Position numbers and translations under genes: made by a program
Origin: Telluria beijingensis
GTDB taxonomy: Bacteria; Pseudomonadota; Gammaproteobacteria; Burkholderiales; Burkholderiaceae_D
Direction: 5' to 3'
NCBI RefSeq assembly: GCF_030770395.1
Contig: NZ_CP132480.1
Location: 3,069,387 to 3,133,386, forward strand
DNA: 64,000 bases
Shown: in pieces, positions 56,937 through 64,000 of the stretch
Position numbering within the stretch: position 1 is the first letter of the stretch
Layout of the letters: the number at the start of each line of letters is the position of its first letter
The notes under the pieces: generated by a model
Told to the model about the DNA's origin: nothing
Database searches by the model: none
The model's input: the letters and a program-made list of their open reading frames with translations, nothing else

Positions 56937-57452
56937 TCAGAAGCACTGCATCGAATTGCCGGTGCGGTTGCACAGGCGGCCTTCGCTGTTGACGCTGGCG
57001 TTACCGACCTGGCCGGCGGTGGTGGCGCCGCTGGTGTCGGTGCAGGTGGCGCCGACGCAGCCGGCGACCGGACGCGACGTCGGGCCGACCGGAGCCGGAG
57101 CCACCGCAGGTGCGGGCGGCGGCGTGATGCGCGCCGTTGGCTGGACCGTCGCATCCTGCTGCGGACGCGGAACCGGGCTCGGTTGGGGACGCACGTTCTG
57201 CGGCTGTGGATGGGTGGCCGGGTCGATGTCCTTCAGGCGCGACGGTTCCTGGCGCCCGGTGGCTTTTTCTTCCTGCGTCATGGGACGCATGTCGATGGTC
57301 GGGGCCGGCGTGGAGGTCTGCTGGCCGTCCAGCGACGGCCGATAGGTCGCGCCGGAAGCTGGCTGGCCCTGGGCGGCGCCGGTGGTCTGGGCGCCGGCGC
57401 CGATGGCAGTGGCTGCGAGCAGGACGGCAAGGATGGCTTTCGACGTGTTCAT
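56937..57452 (-). CDS. Secreted Pro/Thr-rich protein, unknown function
   Basis: A 171-residue exported protein. Signal peptide ending AIGAGAQ (about 22). Most of the body is low-complexity, Pro/Gln/Thr/Ala-rich and probably disordered. A short C-terminal region has two Cys pairs (AGCVGATCTDTSG and RLCNRTGNSMQC) and would form the only folded part. No family recognised. Start from MNTSKAIL (57450-57452). Confidence 0.72.
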   Translation of the reverse strand: MNTSKAILAVLLAATAIGAGAQTTGAAQGQPASGATYRPSLDGQQTSTPAPTIDMRPMTQEEKATGRQEPSRLKDIDPATHPQPQNVRPQPSPVPRPQQDATVQPTARITPPPAPAVAPAPVGPTSRPVAGCVGATCTDTSGATTAGQVGNASVNSEGRLCNRTGNSMQCF

Positions 57453-57568
57453 GGTAGACCTCTCTCCGTATTTATATGATCGGTGAACCTATTATCGTCT
57501 TGATAACCCGCGCACGGCGCACTCGAAACAATTGCTCACATAATCATCTGCCAGCACATGTGTAAACG

Positions 57569-57653
57569 CGTCGTTCCCGCGGAGGCGGGAACCCAAGTCA
57601 TACGCGTATTGGTAACGCTGCAAACTTGGGTTCCCGCCTGCGCGGGAACGACG
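57569..57653. repeat. REP-like inverted repeat with TTCCCGC cores
   Basis: Two 30-base arms (57569-57598 and 57624-57653) are complementary except for one base and are separated by 25 bases. Each arm itself contains TTCCCGC...GCGGGAA, so cruciform or alternative hairpins are possible. It sits just after adk and may end its transcript. Elements with this TTCCCGC core are widespread between genes of betaproteobacteria, from memory. Confidence 0.85.
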
Positions 57654-57673
57654 GGGCTACTGAGTGTAGCGGT

Positions 57674-58345
<672 letters not shown>

Positions 58346-58431
58346 CTAGAAAATAATGAAAGTTTTGGGGAATGTACAAATATTGATTGATGCTGCCAGG
58401 ACTTCCTTGACACGGAAGTTACCACAAAAGT

Positions 58432-58445
58432 TGGCTTATAAGCCA
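58432..58445. terminator. Palindrome TGGCTTATAAGCCA between kdsB and adk
   Basis: A perfect 14-base palindrome flanked by AAAAGT and GTTTTG, 70 bases after the kdsB stop. On the minus strand it could act as a weak terminator before adk. No loop is left between the arms, so it may instead be a protein site. Confidence 0.35.
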
Positions 58446-58514
58446 GTTTTGGGGCCCTGCGATAGGGAATATTGATCCATCGCAGATAGCCCCACCACTA
58501 CTCTGTGGTTCGCA

Positions 58515-59267
58515 TCAAGACGTGTAATGCAGGCGTACCCGCGCCAGGTCGTCTGGCGTGTCGACGCCGCCTGGCGGCGCCTCTTGTGTGACATGGACGG
58601 CGATCGGATAGCCGTGCCACAGCACGCGCAACTGTTCCAGCGCCTCGATCCCTTCGAGCGGCGAGACCTCCAGCTTCGGATACGCCTGCAGGAAGGCATT
58701 GCTGTAGGCGTAGAGGCCGACATGGCGCAGCGGCGCATAACCGAGCGGCAGCGAGTCCTGGGTCGCGGCGAAGGCGTCGCGGTGCCACGGGATCGTGGCG
58801 CGCGAGAAATACAGCGCGCGGCCCGCCTTGTCGAGCACCACCTTGACGATGTTCGGGTTGAACACCTCGGCGGCGTCGAGGATCGGATGGGCGCAGGTGG
58901 CCATCGGCGTACTGGCGTCGATGCGGGCGGCGCAGGCGGCCAGCAGGGCCGGGTCGATCAGGGGCTCGTCGCCCTGCAGGTTGACCACGACTTCATCCTC
59001 GCCCAGGCCCAGCACTTGCGCCACTTCGGCGATGCGGTCGGTGCCCGACGGGTGGTCGGCGCGGGTCAGCACGGCGCTCACGCCATGCGCGGCGCAGGCG
59101 GTGGCGATGTCTTCATGGTCGGTGGCGACGATGATGCGCGTGGCGCCCGAGAGGCGCGCGCGCTCGGCGACGCGCACCACCATCGGCTTGCCGCCCAGGT
59201 CGGCCAGCGGCTTGTTCGGCAGGCGGGTCGACGCCAGGCGCGCCGGGATGATGACGGTAAAGCCCAT
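58515..59267 (-). CDS. kdsB: 3-deoxy-manno-octulosonate cytidylyltransferase
   Basis: A 250-residue enzyme that makes CMP-Kdo for lipopolysaccharide core. [20 protein letters not shown] is the nucleotide loop, followed by [16 protein letters not shown] [56 protein letters not shown] and [20 protein letters not shown]. Full length. Its start is 3 bases after the trm112 stop, so they are translated together. Confidence 0.97.
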   Translation of the reverse strand: MGFTVIIPARLASTRLPNKPLADLGGKPMVVRVAERARLSGATRIIVATDHEDIATACAAHGVSAVLTRADHPSGTDRIAEVAQVLGLGEDEVVVNLQGDEPLIDPALLAACAARIDASTPMATCAHPILDAAEVFNPNIVKVVLDKAGRALYFSRATIPWHRDAFAATQDSLPLGYAPLRHVGLYAYSNAFLQAYPKLEVSPLEGIEALEQLRVLWHGYPIAVHVTQEAPPGGVDTPDDLARVRLHYTS

Positions 59268-59270
59268 CGC

Positions 59271-59441
59271 TCAGGCGGGCTCGATCTTGCGCGCCTGGTC
59301 GGCCCACATGATCGGGATGTCGTCGCGGATCGGATAGGCCAGGCGGTCGGCGCGGCACGTCAGTTCCTGCGCCTTTTTGTCGAGTTCAAGCGGTCCCTTG
59401 CACAGCGGGCAGACCAGGATATCAAGCAAGCGAGCGTCCAC
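59271..59441 (-). CDS. Trm112-family small protein
   Basis: A 56-residue protein. From the GTG at 59439-59441, with GGAG seven bases upstream, it reads [20 protein letters not shown], then a third Cys ([19 protein letters not shown]). Trm112-type proteins are small zinc-binding partners of methyltransferases; a role in bacteria is less clear, and this location between lpxK and kdsB is conserved. The start overlaps the lpxK end by 20 bases. Confidence 0.9.
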   Translation of the reverse strand: MDARLLDILVCPLCKGPLELDKKAQELTCRADRLAYPIRDDIPIMWADQARKIEPA

Positions 59442-60447
59442 GACATTTCTCCACGATTTGTTCGGCCAGTGCAGGGTCGAGCTGCGCCGTGACCGGCACG
59501 ACCCACAGCCGTGGATCGTTCTTCAGATGATCAATTTGCCGACATTTTACTGCATCCTTCTCGGTGATCAGGATGACATCGGCATCGACCTTGCCGAACG
59601 GGTCGTCCAGGAAGTCGTGGTGGTCGGGCAAGGGCAGCTCTTCCACCGCCAATCCGGCCGCGCGCAGCATGGCGAAGAAGCGGCCCGGGTTGCCGATGCC
59701 GGCGGCGGCCACGATGCGCTTGTCGCGCAACTGCGCCAGCGGCAGGCGCCTGCCGCCCTGCAGCGGCTCGGCAACTTCCCCGGCCAGGTGCATGCGCCAG
59801 GGCTGGCCGCCGACCGCGCGCGCCAGCGCCGGCGTGAGTTCGGGTGCATTGACGACGGTAAAATCGCGGCGGCGCGACGGCGGCTCGCGCAGCGGGCCCG
59901 CCGGCAGCAGCCAGCCATTGCCGACGCCGCGGCCGTCGAACAGCACGATCTCGACGTCGCGCTCCAGCGCATAGTGCTGCAGGCCGTCGTCGGCGATCAG
60001 CACGTCGACGTCCGGATGCGCCTGCAGCAGCGCCCTGCCCGCCTCGACACGGCGGCGGCCGACCACCACCGGGCAGCCAGTGCGGGTCGCGATCAGCAGG
60101 GGCTCATCGCCCACCTGGCGCGGATCGGCATCCAGGCTGACGGCGCGCGGCGCACCTTCGGCGCCGCCATGGCCGCGCGAGATCACGCCGGGACGCAGGC
60201 CGGCCGCGCGCAGGCTGTCGGCCAGCCAGATCGTCAGCGGCGTCTTGCCGGTGCCGCCAATGAAAATATTGCCGACCACGATGACCGGCACCGGCAGGCG
60301 TTCGGACCGTATCAGGCCGCTCTGGAAAAGCAGCCGACGCAGGCCGGCGAGCAGGCGAAACAGCAGCGCCACCGGCAGCAGCAGGATGGCGAGCGGCCCG
60401 CGCCGGAGCCAGGCGCGGGTCAGGGTCGATTCGAGGTGGGAAGCCAT
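59422..60447 (-). CDS. lpxK: Tetraacyldisaccharide 4'-kinase
   Basis: A 341-residue inner-membrane-associated kinase that phosphorylates the lipid A precursor at the 4' position. An N-terminal membrane helix ([20 protein letters not shown]), then the P-loop [20 protein letters not shown], followed by [36 protein letters not shown] and [15 protein letters not shown]. Full length. Its C-terminus overlaps trm112. Confidence 0.95.
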   Translation of the reverse strand: MASHLESTLTRAWLRRGPLAILLLPVALLFRLLAGLRRLLFQSGLIRSERLPVPVIVVGNIFIGGTGKTPLTIWLADSLRAAGLRPGVISRGHGGAEGAPRAVSLDADPRQVGDEPLLIATRTGCPVVVGRRRVEAGRALLQAHPDVDVLIADDGLQHYALERDVEIVLFDGRGVGNGWLLPAGPLREPPSRRRDFTVVNAPELTPALARAVGGQPWRMHLAGEVAEPLQGGRRLPLAQLRDKRIVAAAGIGNPGRFFAMLRAAGLAVEELPLPDHHDFLDDPFGKVDADVILITEKDAVKCRQIDHLKNDPRLWVVPVTAQLDPALAEQIVEKCRGRSLA

Positions 60448-60482
60448 GCGGAGGAAAACGGGGGCACGTGTGCCCCCGGGGA

Positions 60483-60923
60483 TTATTTGGCGGCGCCGGT
60501 CTGGGCCGCGAAGGTCAGCTTGTCGTAGCCGGCCACGCGCGCCGCTTCCAGCACATTGATCACCATCTGGTGCATCGCGAACTGATCGGCATTGACGATC
60601 ACCACCGGGCTGGCCACGACCTGGCCGTCCGGCGTGCGGGCGGCGTTCTTCATGTCCTGGGCCAGGCCGGCCACGCTGTGGAAAGCCACCGGCGTGTTGT
60701 TGACCGTGTAGTTGCCCTTGGCGTCGATGGTGACGTTGATCTCGAACGGCTTCTCGGCCTGCTTCTCGGCCTCGGCGGTCGGCAGGGTGATCTGCAGCTC
60801 GGTGAACTTGCTATAGGTGGTCGTGACCATCACGAAGATCAGGATCACCAGCAGCACGTCGATGAACGGGATCAGGTTGATCTCCGGTTCCTCGCGCTTG
60901 CGGCCGCGGCGAAAGTCCATCAT
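60483..60923 (-). CDS. exbD: ExbD/TolR-family biopolymer transport protein
   Basis: A 146-residue protein with a short N-terminus, one membrane helix with the proton-path Asp (INLIPFIDVLLVILIFVMVT) and a periplasmic domain (LQITLPTAEAEKQAEKPFEI). It energises TonB-dependent transport or the Tol system together with ExbB. The ATG overlaps the exbB stop by ATGA. The lpxK start is 35 bases on. Confidence 0.94.
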   Translation of the reverse strand: MMDFRRGRKREEPEINLIPFIDVLLVILIFVMVTTTYSKFTELQITLPTAEAEKQAEKPFEINVTIDAKGNYTVNNTPVAFHSVAGLAQDMKNAARTPDGQVVASPVVIVNADQFAMHQMVINVLEAARVAGYDKLTFAAQTGAAK

Positions 60924-61528
60924 TTGCGGGCACCGTGGACGACGTCGACCAGCTTCACCGCCTGCAGTTCCATGTCGACCACATAGGTATCGACCAGGTT
61001 GCGGAAGTGGCGGTAGAACACCAGGGCCGGCATGGCGATCGCGATGCCGAAGCCGGTGTTGTACAGGGCGACCGAGATGCCGTGCGCCAGCTGGGCCGGG
61101 TTATTGCCGCCGGTCGGCGTCGCGGCGCCGAAGATCTCGATCATGCCGACAATCGTGCCGAACAGGCCCATCAGCGGCGCCAGCGAGGCGATCGTGCCGA
61201 GCGTGGTGAGGAAGCGTTCCAGGTTCTGGGCCACGCCGCGGCCGGTCTCCTCGATCGACTCCTTCATCACGTCGCGCGGTGCGTCGACGTTGCGCAGCGC
61301 GGCTGCCAGCACGGTGCCGAGCGGCGAGTTGTGTTCCAGCTTGTCCACGACGTCCGGGGTGACCTTGCCGCTGCGGTAGACGCGGATGACTTCATCGAGC
61401 AGGTTGCGGGGCAGGATCTTCTCGCGGCGCAGGGTGATCAGGCGTTCGACGATGAGGGCGACGGCGACGATCGACGCGACCAGCAGGAACCAGATGGGCC
61501 AGCCTGCGGCTTGGAAAATGGCGAGCAA
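60920..61528 (-). CDS. exbB: ExbB/MotA/TolQ-family proton channel protein
   Basis: A 202-residue membrane protein with three helices: AAGWPIWFLLVASIVAVALI, the second at TTLGTIASLAPLMGLFGTIV, the third at GFGIAIAMPALVFYRHF. The conserved LAPLMGLFGTV-like and VALYNTGFGIAIA blocks are diagnostic. Heads the exbB-exbD-lpxK transcript, diverging from xseA across the 1-kb repeat region. Confidence 0.95.
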   Translation of the reverse strand: MLAIFQAAGWPIWFLLVASIVAVALIVERLITLRREKILPRNLLDEVIRVYRSGKVTPDVVDKLEHNSPLGTVLAAALRNVDAPRDVMKESIEETGRGVAQNLERFLTTLGTIASLAPLMGLFGTIVGMIEIFGAATPTGGNNPAQLAHGISVALYNTGFGIAIAMPALVFYRHFRNLVDTYVVDMELQAVKLVDVVHGARK

Positions 61529-62574
61529 GAGATACTCCTGAGAGGAAAAAGATCAATTCGGCAATGTAGCAAGTTGGCAGCGAAGCGGCAAGTAGAGTTC
61601 TTCACAACTTCTGTGGATAAAATTGTGCGCAATGGGGGCGGTCTTGGTGAAGCACCTTGATTTGTAAGGGCTTTCTGCGCCTGCGCAAGAAAATGGCAGT
61701 CTCATGACTTGGCTCAAACGCGCGTTCGCCGCGTGTGTTGCCCACCGACACGATGTAGTTGCGAACAAATTCTGTGGACAAAATTGTGCGCAAGGGTAGG
61801 CGGGCTCTGCCAAGCCACTGATTTCATTCGGTTTAATCGCCGAGCTCAAATTGCGGGCAGAAAAACGCGGCTGTACTTCCCATCCTGACGTCCCCGGTTT
61901 CGCACATTTTTTGTGGACAAAAGTGTGAGCAAGGCGGTTCATATGACACTAAGCCTTTGATTTACCTCAATTAAATCCACCTGCTCAAAATATTGGCATG
62001 AGGCATTTTTTGCCAATAAATGCTGCCTTGGGAACCTTTTCTGCCCTGTTTGTTCGGCCTGGCATATCGTTGTTCACACAATATTCGTCATGTGCACAAT
62101 TTTTGTGGATAAGAGTGTGAGAAAGGTCGAACATTACACCCTAAGCCCTTGATTTCATTAGTTCCAGCTGATACTGCCACAAAAATAGGCATGGCCTGGC
62201 ATAGCGTTTCCGGCCAGGCCAACGGCTTGCTGGGGTCCCGAATGGGCGTTAGCGCTGGTCGAAAGGTTTGCACAGATTCTGTGGACAACTTTGTGATCAA
62301 GCGACCGGCTAGCGGTTTAAGTCATTGATTCGTAACAATTCTACTTAGCCTGCCCAAACGCTACGCATCCCCCGTCCAAATGCACGAGTTCCCCACAGTT
62401 TTTGTGGATAAATCCCGCTCAAACGACATTGCCCCATCCATAAGCCATTGATTAAAAAAGGATTTCAATAGATTGCATTGAAAAGCAGCAACTTTAGCGC
62501 ACGGCGTAGGAAAACACTTGTGCTTTGCCAATAGATGGATAATCATCCCTGTCCCCGTTTTTTGCCCACATACC
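61529..62574. repeat. Array of six repeats with DnaA-box-like nonamers (non-coding, 1 kb)
   Basis: No gene is credible in this AT-richer region. Six units share TGTGGAYAA, the complement of DnaA boxes TTATCCACA/TTGTCCACA, at 61612, 61773, 61912, 62104, 62280 and 62403. Around it is an imperfect dyad (TTCGCACA or similar left, TGTGnGCAA right). A second block AAGCC-n-TTGATTT follows, with TTGAT always 45 bases after the first base of the nonamer. Spacers between units range from about 65 to 135 bases and are unrelated. All six are in the same orientation. Confidence 0.9.
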
Positions 62575-63936
62575 ATGCAACCATCGAACGACGTCGACCC
62601 AGCCTACGCCGCCCCCGCCGTGCTGAGCGTGACCGCCCTGAACCAGCAGGTGGCGCGCCTGCTGGAACGCTCGTTCCCGCTGGTGTGGATCAGCGGCGAG
62701 ATCTCCAACTTCACGCGCGCCGCGTCGGGCCACTGGTATTTCACCTTGAAGGACGATGCGGCCCAGGTGCGCGCCGTGATGTTCCGCAGCCGCGCGCAGT
62801 CGGCCGGCTTTACCCCGCGCGAAGGCGACAAGGTCGAGGTGCGCGCGCTGGTGACGCTGTATGGCGCACGCGGCGACTACCAGATCAATGTCGAGGCGAT
62901 CCGCCGCGCCGGTGTCGGACAGCTGTATGAAGCCTTCCTGCGCCTGAAGGACAAGCTGGCGGCGCAGGGCCTGTTCGATGCCGACCGCAAGCGCCCGCTG
63001 CCGCTGTTCGCGCGCAGCATCGGCATCGTCACCAGCCCGCAGGCGGCCGCCCTGCGCGACGTGCTGACCGCGCTGCGCCGGCGCGCGCCCCATGTGCGGA
63101 TCGTGCTCTACCCGGCCCCGGTCCAGGGCCAGTTCGCAGCCGACAAGATTGCCGAAGCCATCATGACGGCCTCGCGCCGCGGCGAGGTCGATGTGCTGCT
63201 GGTCTGCCGCGGCGGCGGCTCGATCGAAGACCTGTGGAGCTTCAACGAGGAATGCGTGGCGCGCGCGATCGACGCCTGCGCGATTCCCGTGATCTCGGGC
63301 GTCGGCCACGAAACCGACGTCACCATCGCCGACTTCGCCGCCGACGTGCGCGCCGCCACGCCGACCGCGGCCGCCGAACTGGCCGCCACGCCGCGCGCCG
63401 ACTGGCTCGCCTCGCTCGAAGGCGACGCCCGCGACCTGCAACGCGCCATGGAACGTCGCCTGCACGACGCGGCGCAGGGCCTGGACAAGCTGAGCAGCCG
63501 GCTATTGAATCCCACGGCCCAGATCGGCCACCAGCGCCTGAAACTGCTGTCCATGGCCACCGCCATGAGCCATGCGGTCAAGCTGCCGGTGGGCCGCCAC
63601 GGCCTGCTGCTGGCCCAGCTGCAGCAGCGCATGTCGCGCCACCGCCCCGACATGCGCGCCCTGCGCGCGCAACTGCTGTCCGACGGACGCCACCTGAACG
63701 CCAGCCTGTGCAACCGCATCAAGCAACAGCGCGATGCGCTGGCCGGCCTAGCGGCCCAGCTCGAATTGCTGAACCCGCAGCGCACGTTGGAACGCGGCTA
63801 TGCCATCGTGCGCGACGGCAAAGGCCAGATCGTGCGCGACCCGGCCCAGATCCATGCCCGCGACACGCTGACGGTACGCCTGGCGGGCGGCAGCGCCGAG
63901 GTCGGCGTGGCCCAGGTGCAAAGCGTCCTCGAGTGA
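62575..63936 (+). CDS. xseA: Exodeoxyribonuclease VII large subunit
   Basis: A 453-residue nuclease subunit that degrades single-stranded DNA. OB-fold at the N-terminus ([40 protein letters not shown]), then the catalytic core ([73 protein letters not shown]) and a C-terminal coiled coil. Typical length. I start it at [13 protein letters not shown] (62575); a start 19 codons upstream is possible, but neither has a clear ribosome site. The upstream region is the repeat array. Confidence 0.95.
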   Translation: MQPSNDVDPAYAAPAVLSVTALNQQVARLLERSFPLVWISGEISNFTRAASGHWYFTLKDDAAQVRAVMFRSRAQSAGFTPREGDKVEVRALVTLYGARGDYQINVEAIRRAGVGQLYEAFLRLKDKLAAQGLFDADRKRPLPLFARSIGIVTSPQAAALRDVLTALRRRAPHVRIVLYPAPVQGQFAADKIAEAIMTASRRGEVDVLLVCRGGGSIEDLWSFNEECVARAIDACAIPVISGVGHETDVTIADFAADVRAATPTAAAELAATPRADWLASLEGDARDLQRAMERRLHDAAQGLDKLSSRLLNPTAQIGHQRLKLLSMATAMSHAVKLPVGRHGLLLAQLQQRMSRHRPDMRALRAQLLSDGRHLNASLCNRIKQQRDALAGLAAQLELLNPQRTLERGYAIVRDGKGQIVRDPAQIHARDTLTVRLAGGSAEVGVAQVQSVLE

Positions 63937-64000
63937 ACGGGAAGGGTTGCTGTCGTTGATAGCCTGCAACGTTGGCGCAGACCGCGTAGAATAACGGCGC
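63937..64000. other. Downstream edge, no gene visible
   Basis: The last 64 bases after xseA are non-coding. TAGAAT at 63987-63992 could be a -10 element for a gene beyond the window, but the best -35 candidate (TTGATA, 63956-63961) is 25 bases away, which is too far. Confidence 0.4.

Noticed and set aside
61602..62300. Small proteins on the minus strand with recurring LSTE peptides
   Set aside because: The shared peptide is just the translation of the repeated DnaA-box-like DNA; starts and composition are not protein-like.
61529..62574. A CRISPR array
   Set aside because: The six repeats are degenerate, spacers vary widely (about 65-135 bases) and there is no cas gene in the window.

Overview
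The window looks like a chromosomal segment of a high-GC betaproteobacterium, most likely Oxalobacteraceae (Massilia/Telluria-like). This rests on the divergent rpsT/murJ pair, the exbB-exbD-lpxK-trm112-kdsB-adk run, three PEP-CTERM proteins, and an exopolysaccharide (EPS) locus of the EpsL/EpsD/EpsE type with its own CAAX-protease-like gene. The assignment is an inference from gene content and order; no rRNA is present.

Layout. 0-2 kb: rpsT (partial) and murJ. 2-14.2 kb: one tightly overlapping minus-strand operon for a type II secretion/type IV filament-like machine. It carries GspG, GspF, GspE, PilM/N/O/P-like proteins, a secretin lipoprotein and three pseudopilins, and ends in DsbD and a redoxin. 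14.6-24.4 kb: exported proteins, comprising three PEP-CTERM proteins, a subtilase, an ExeM/NucH nuclease and small lipoproteins including a tandem paralogue pair. 24.5-41.4 kb: an EPS cluster with sugar-nucleotide genes (manC, a second nucleotidyltransferase, galE), glycosyltransferases, a heparinase-like protein and EpsL/B/D/E. Its 31.9-38.4 kb part is damaged by four single-base frameshifts and two junctions that join halves of different genes. 41.5-43.4 kb: the ABC-F protein Uup. 43.5-45.5 kb: an island with an intact tRNA-Arg(CCT), a Tae4-like amidase and its immunity-like partner, a marR remnant, and what appears to be a second tRNA-Arg(CCT) split in its anticodon loop, within an imperfect inverted repeat. 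45.6-54 kb: MarR, an aminobenzoate/benzoate-CoA ligase-like enzyme, a response regulator, a very large hybrid kinase and a patatin. 54-57.5 kb: gamma-glutamyltransferase, an SDR dehydrogenase and a secreted unknown. 57.6-61.5 kb: the envelope/nucleotide cluster adk, kdsB, trm112, lpxK, exbD, exbB. 61.55-62.46 kb: about 1 kb of AT-richer non-coding DNA holding six repeats, each with a DnaA-box-like nonamer and a second conserved block at a fixed distance. 62.6-63.9 kb: xseA.

How it fits together. The filament/secretion operon and its disulfide-handling genes lie next to a set of exported hydrolases that are plausible cargo. ManC and a broken GDP-fucose synthase suggest the EPS once contained a GDP-mannose-derived sugar. 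The most unusual features are the DnaA-box repeat array before xseA, the split tRNA-Arg, and the decayed EPS block.
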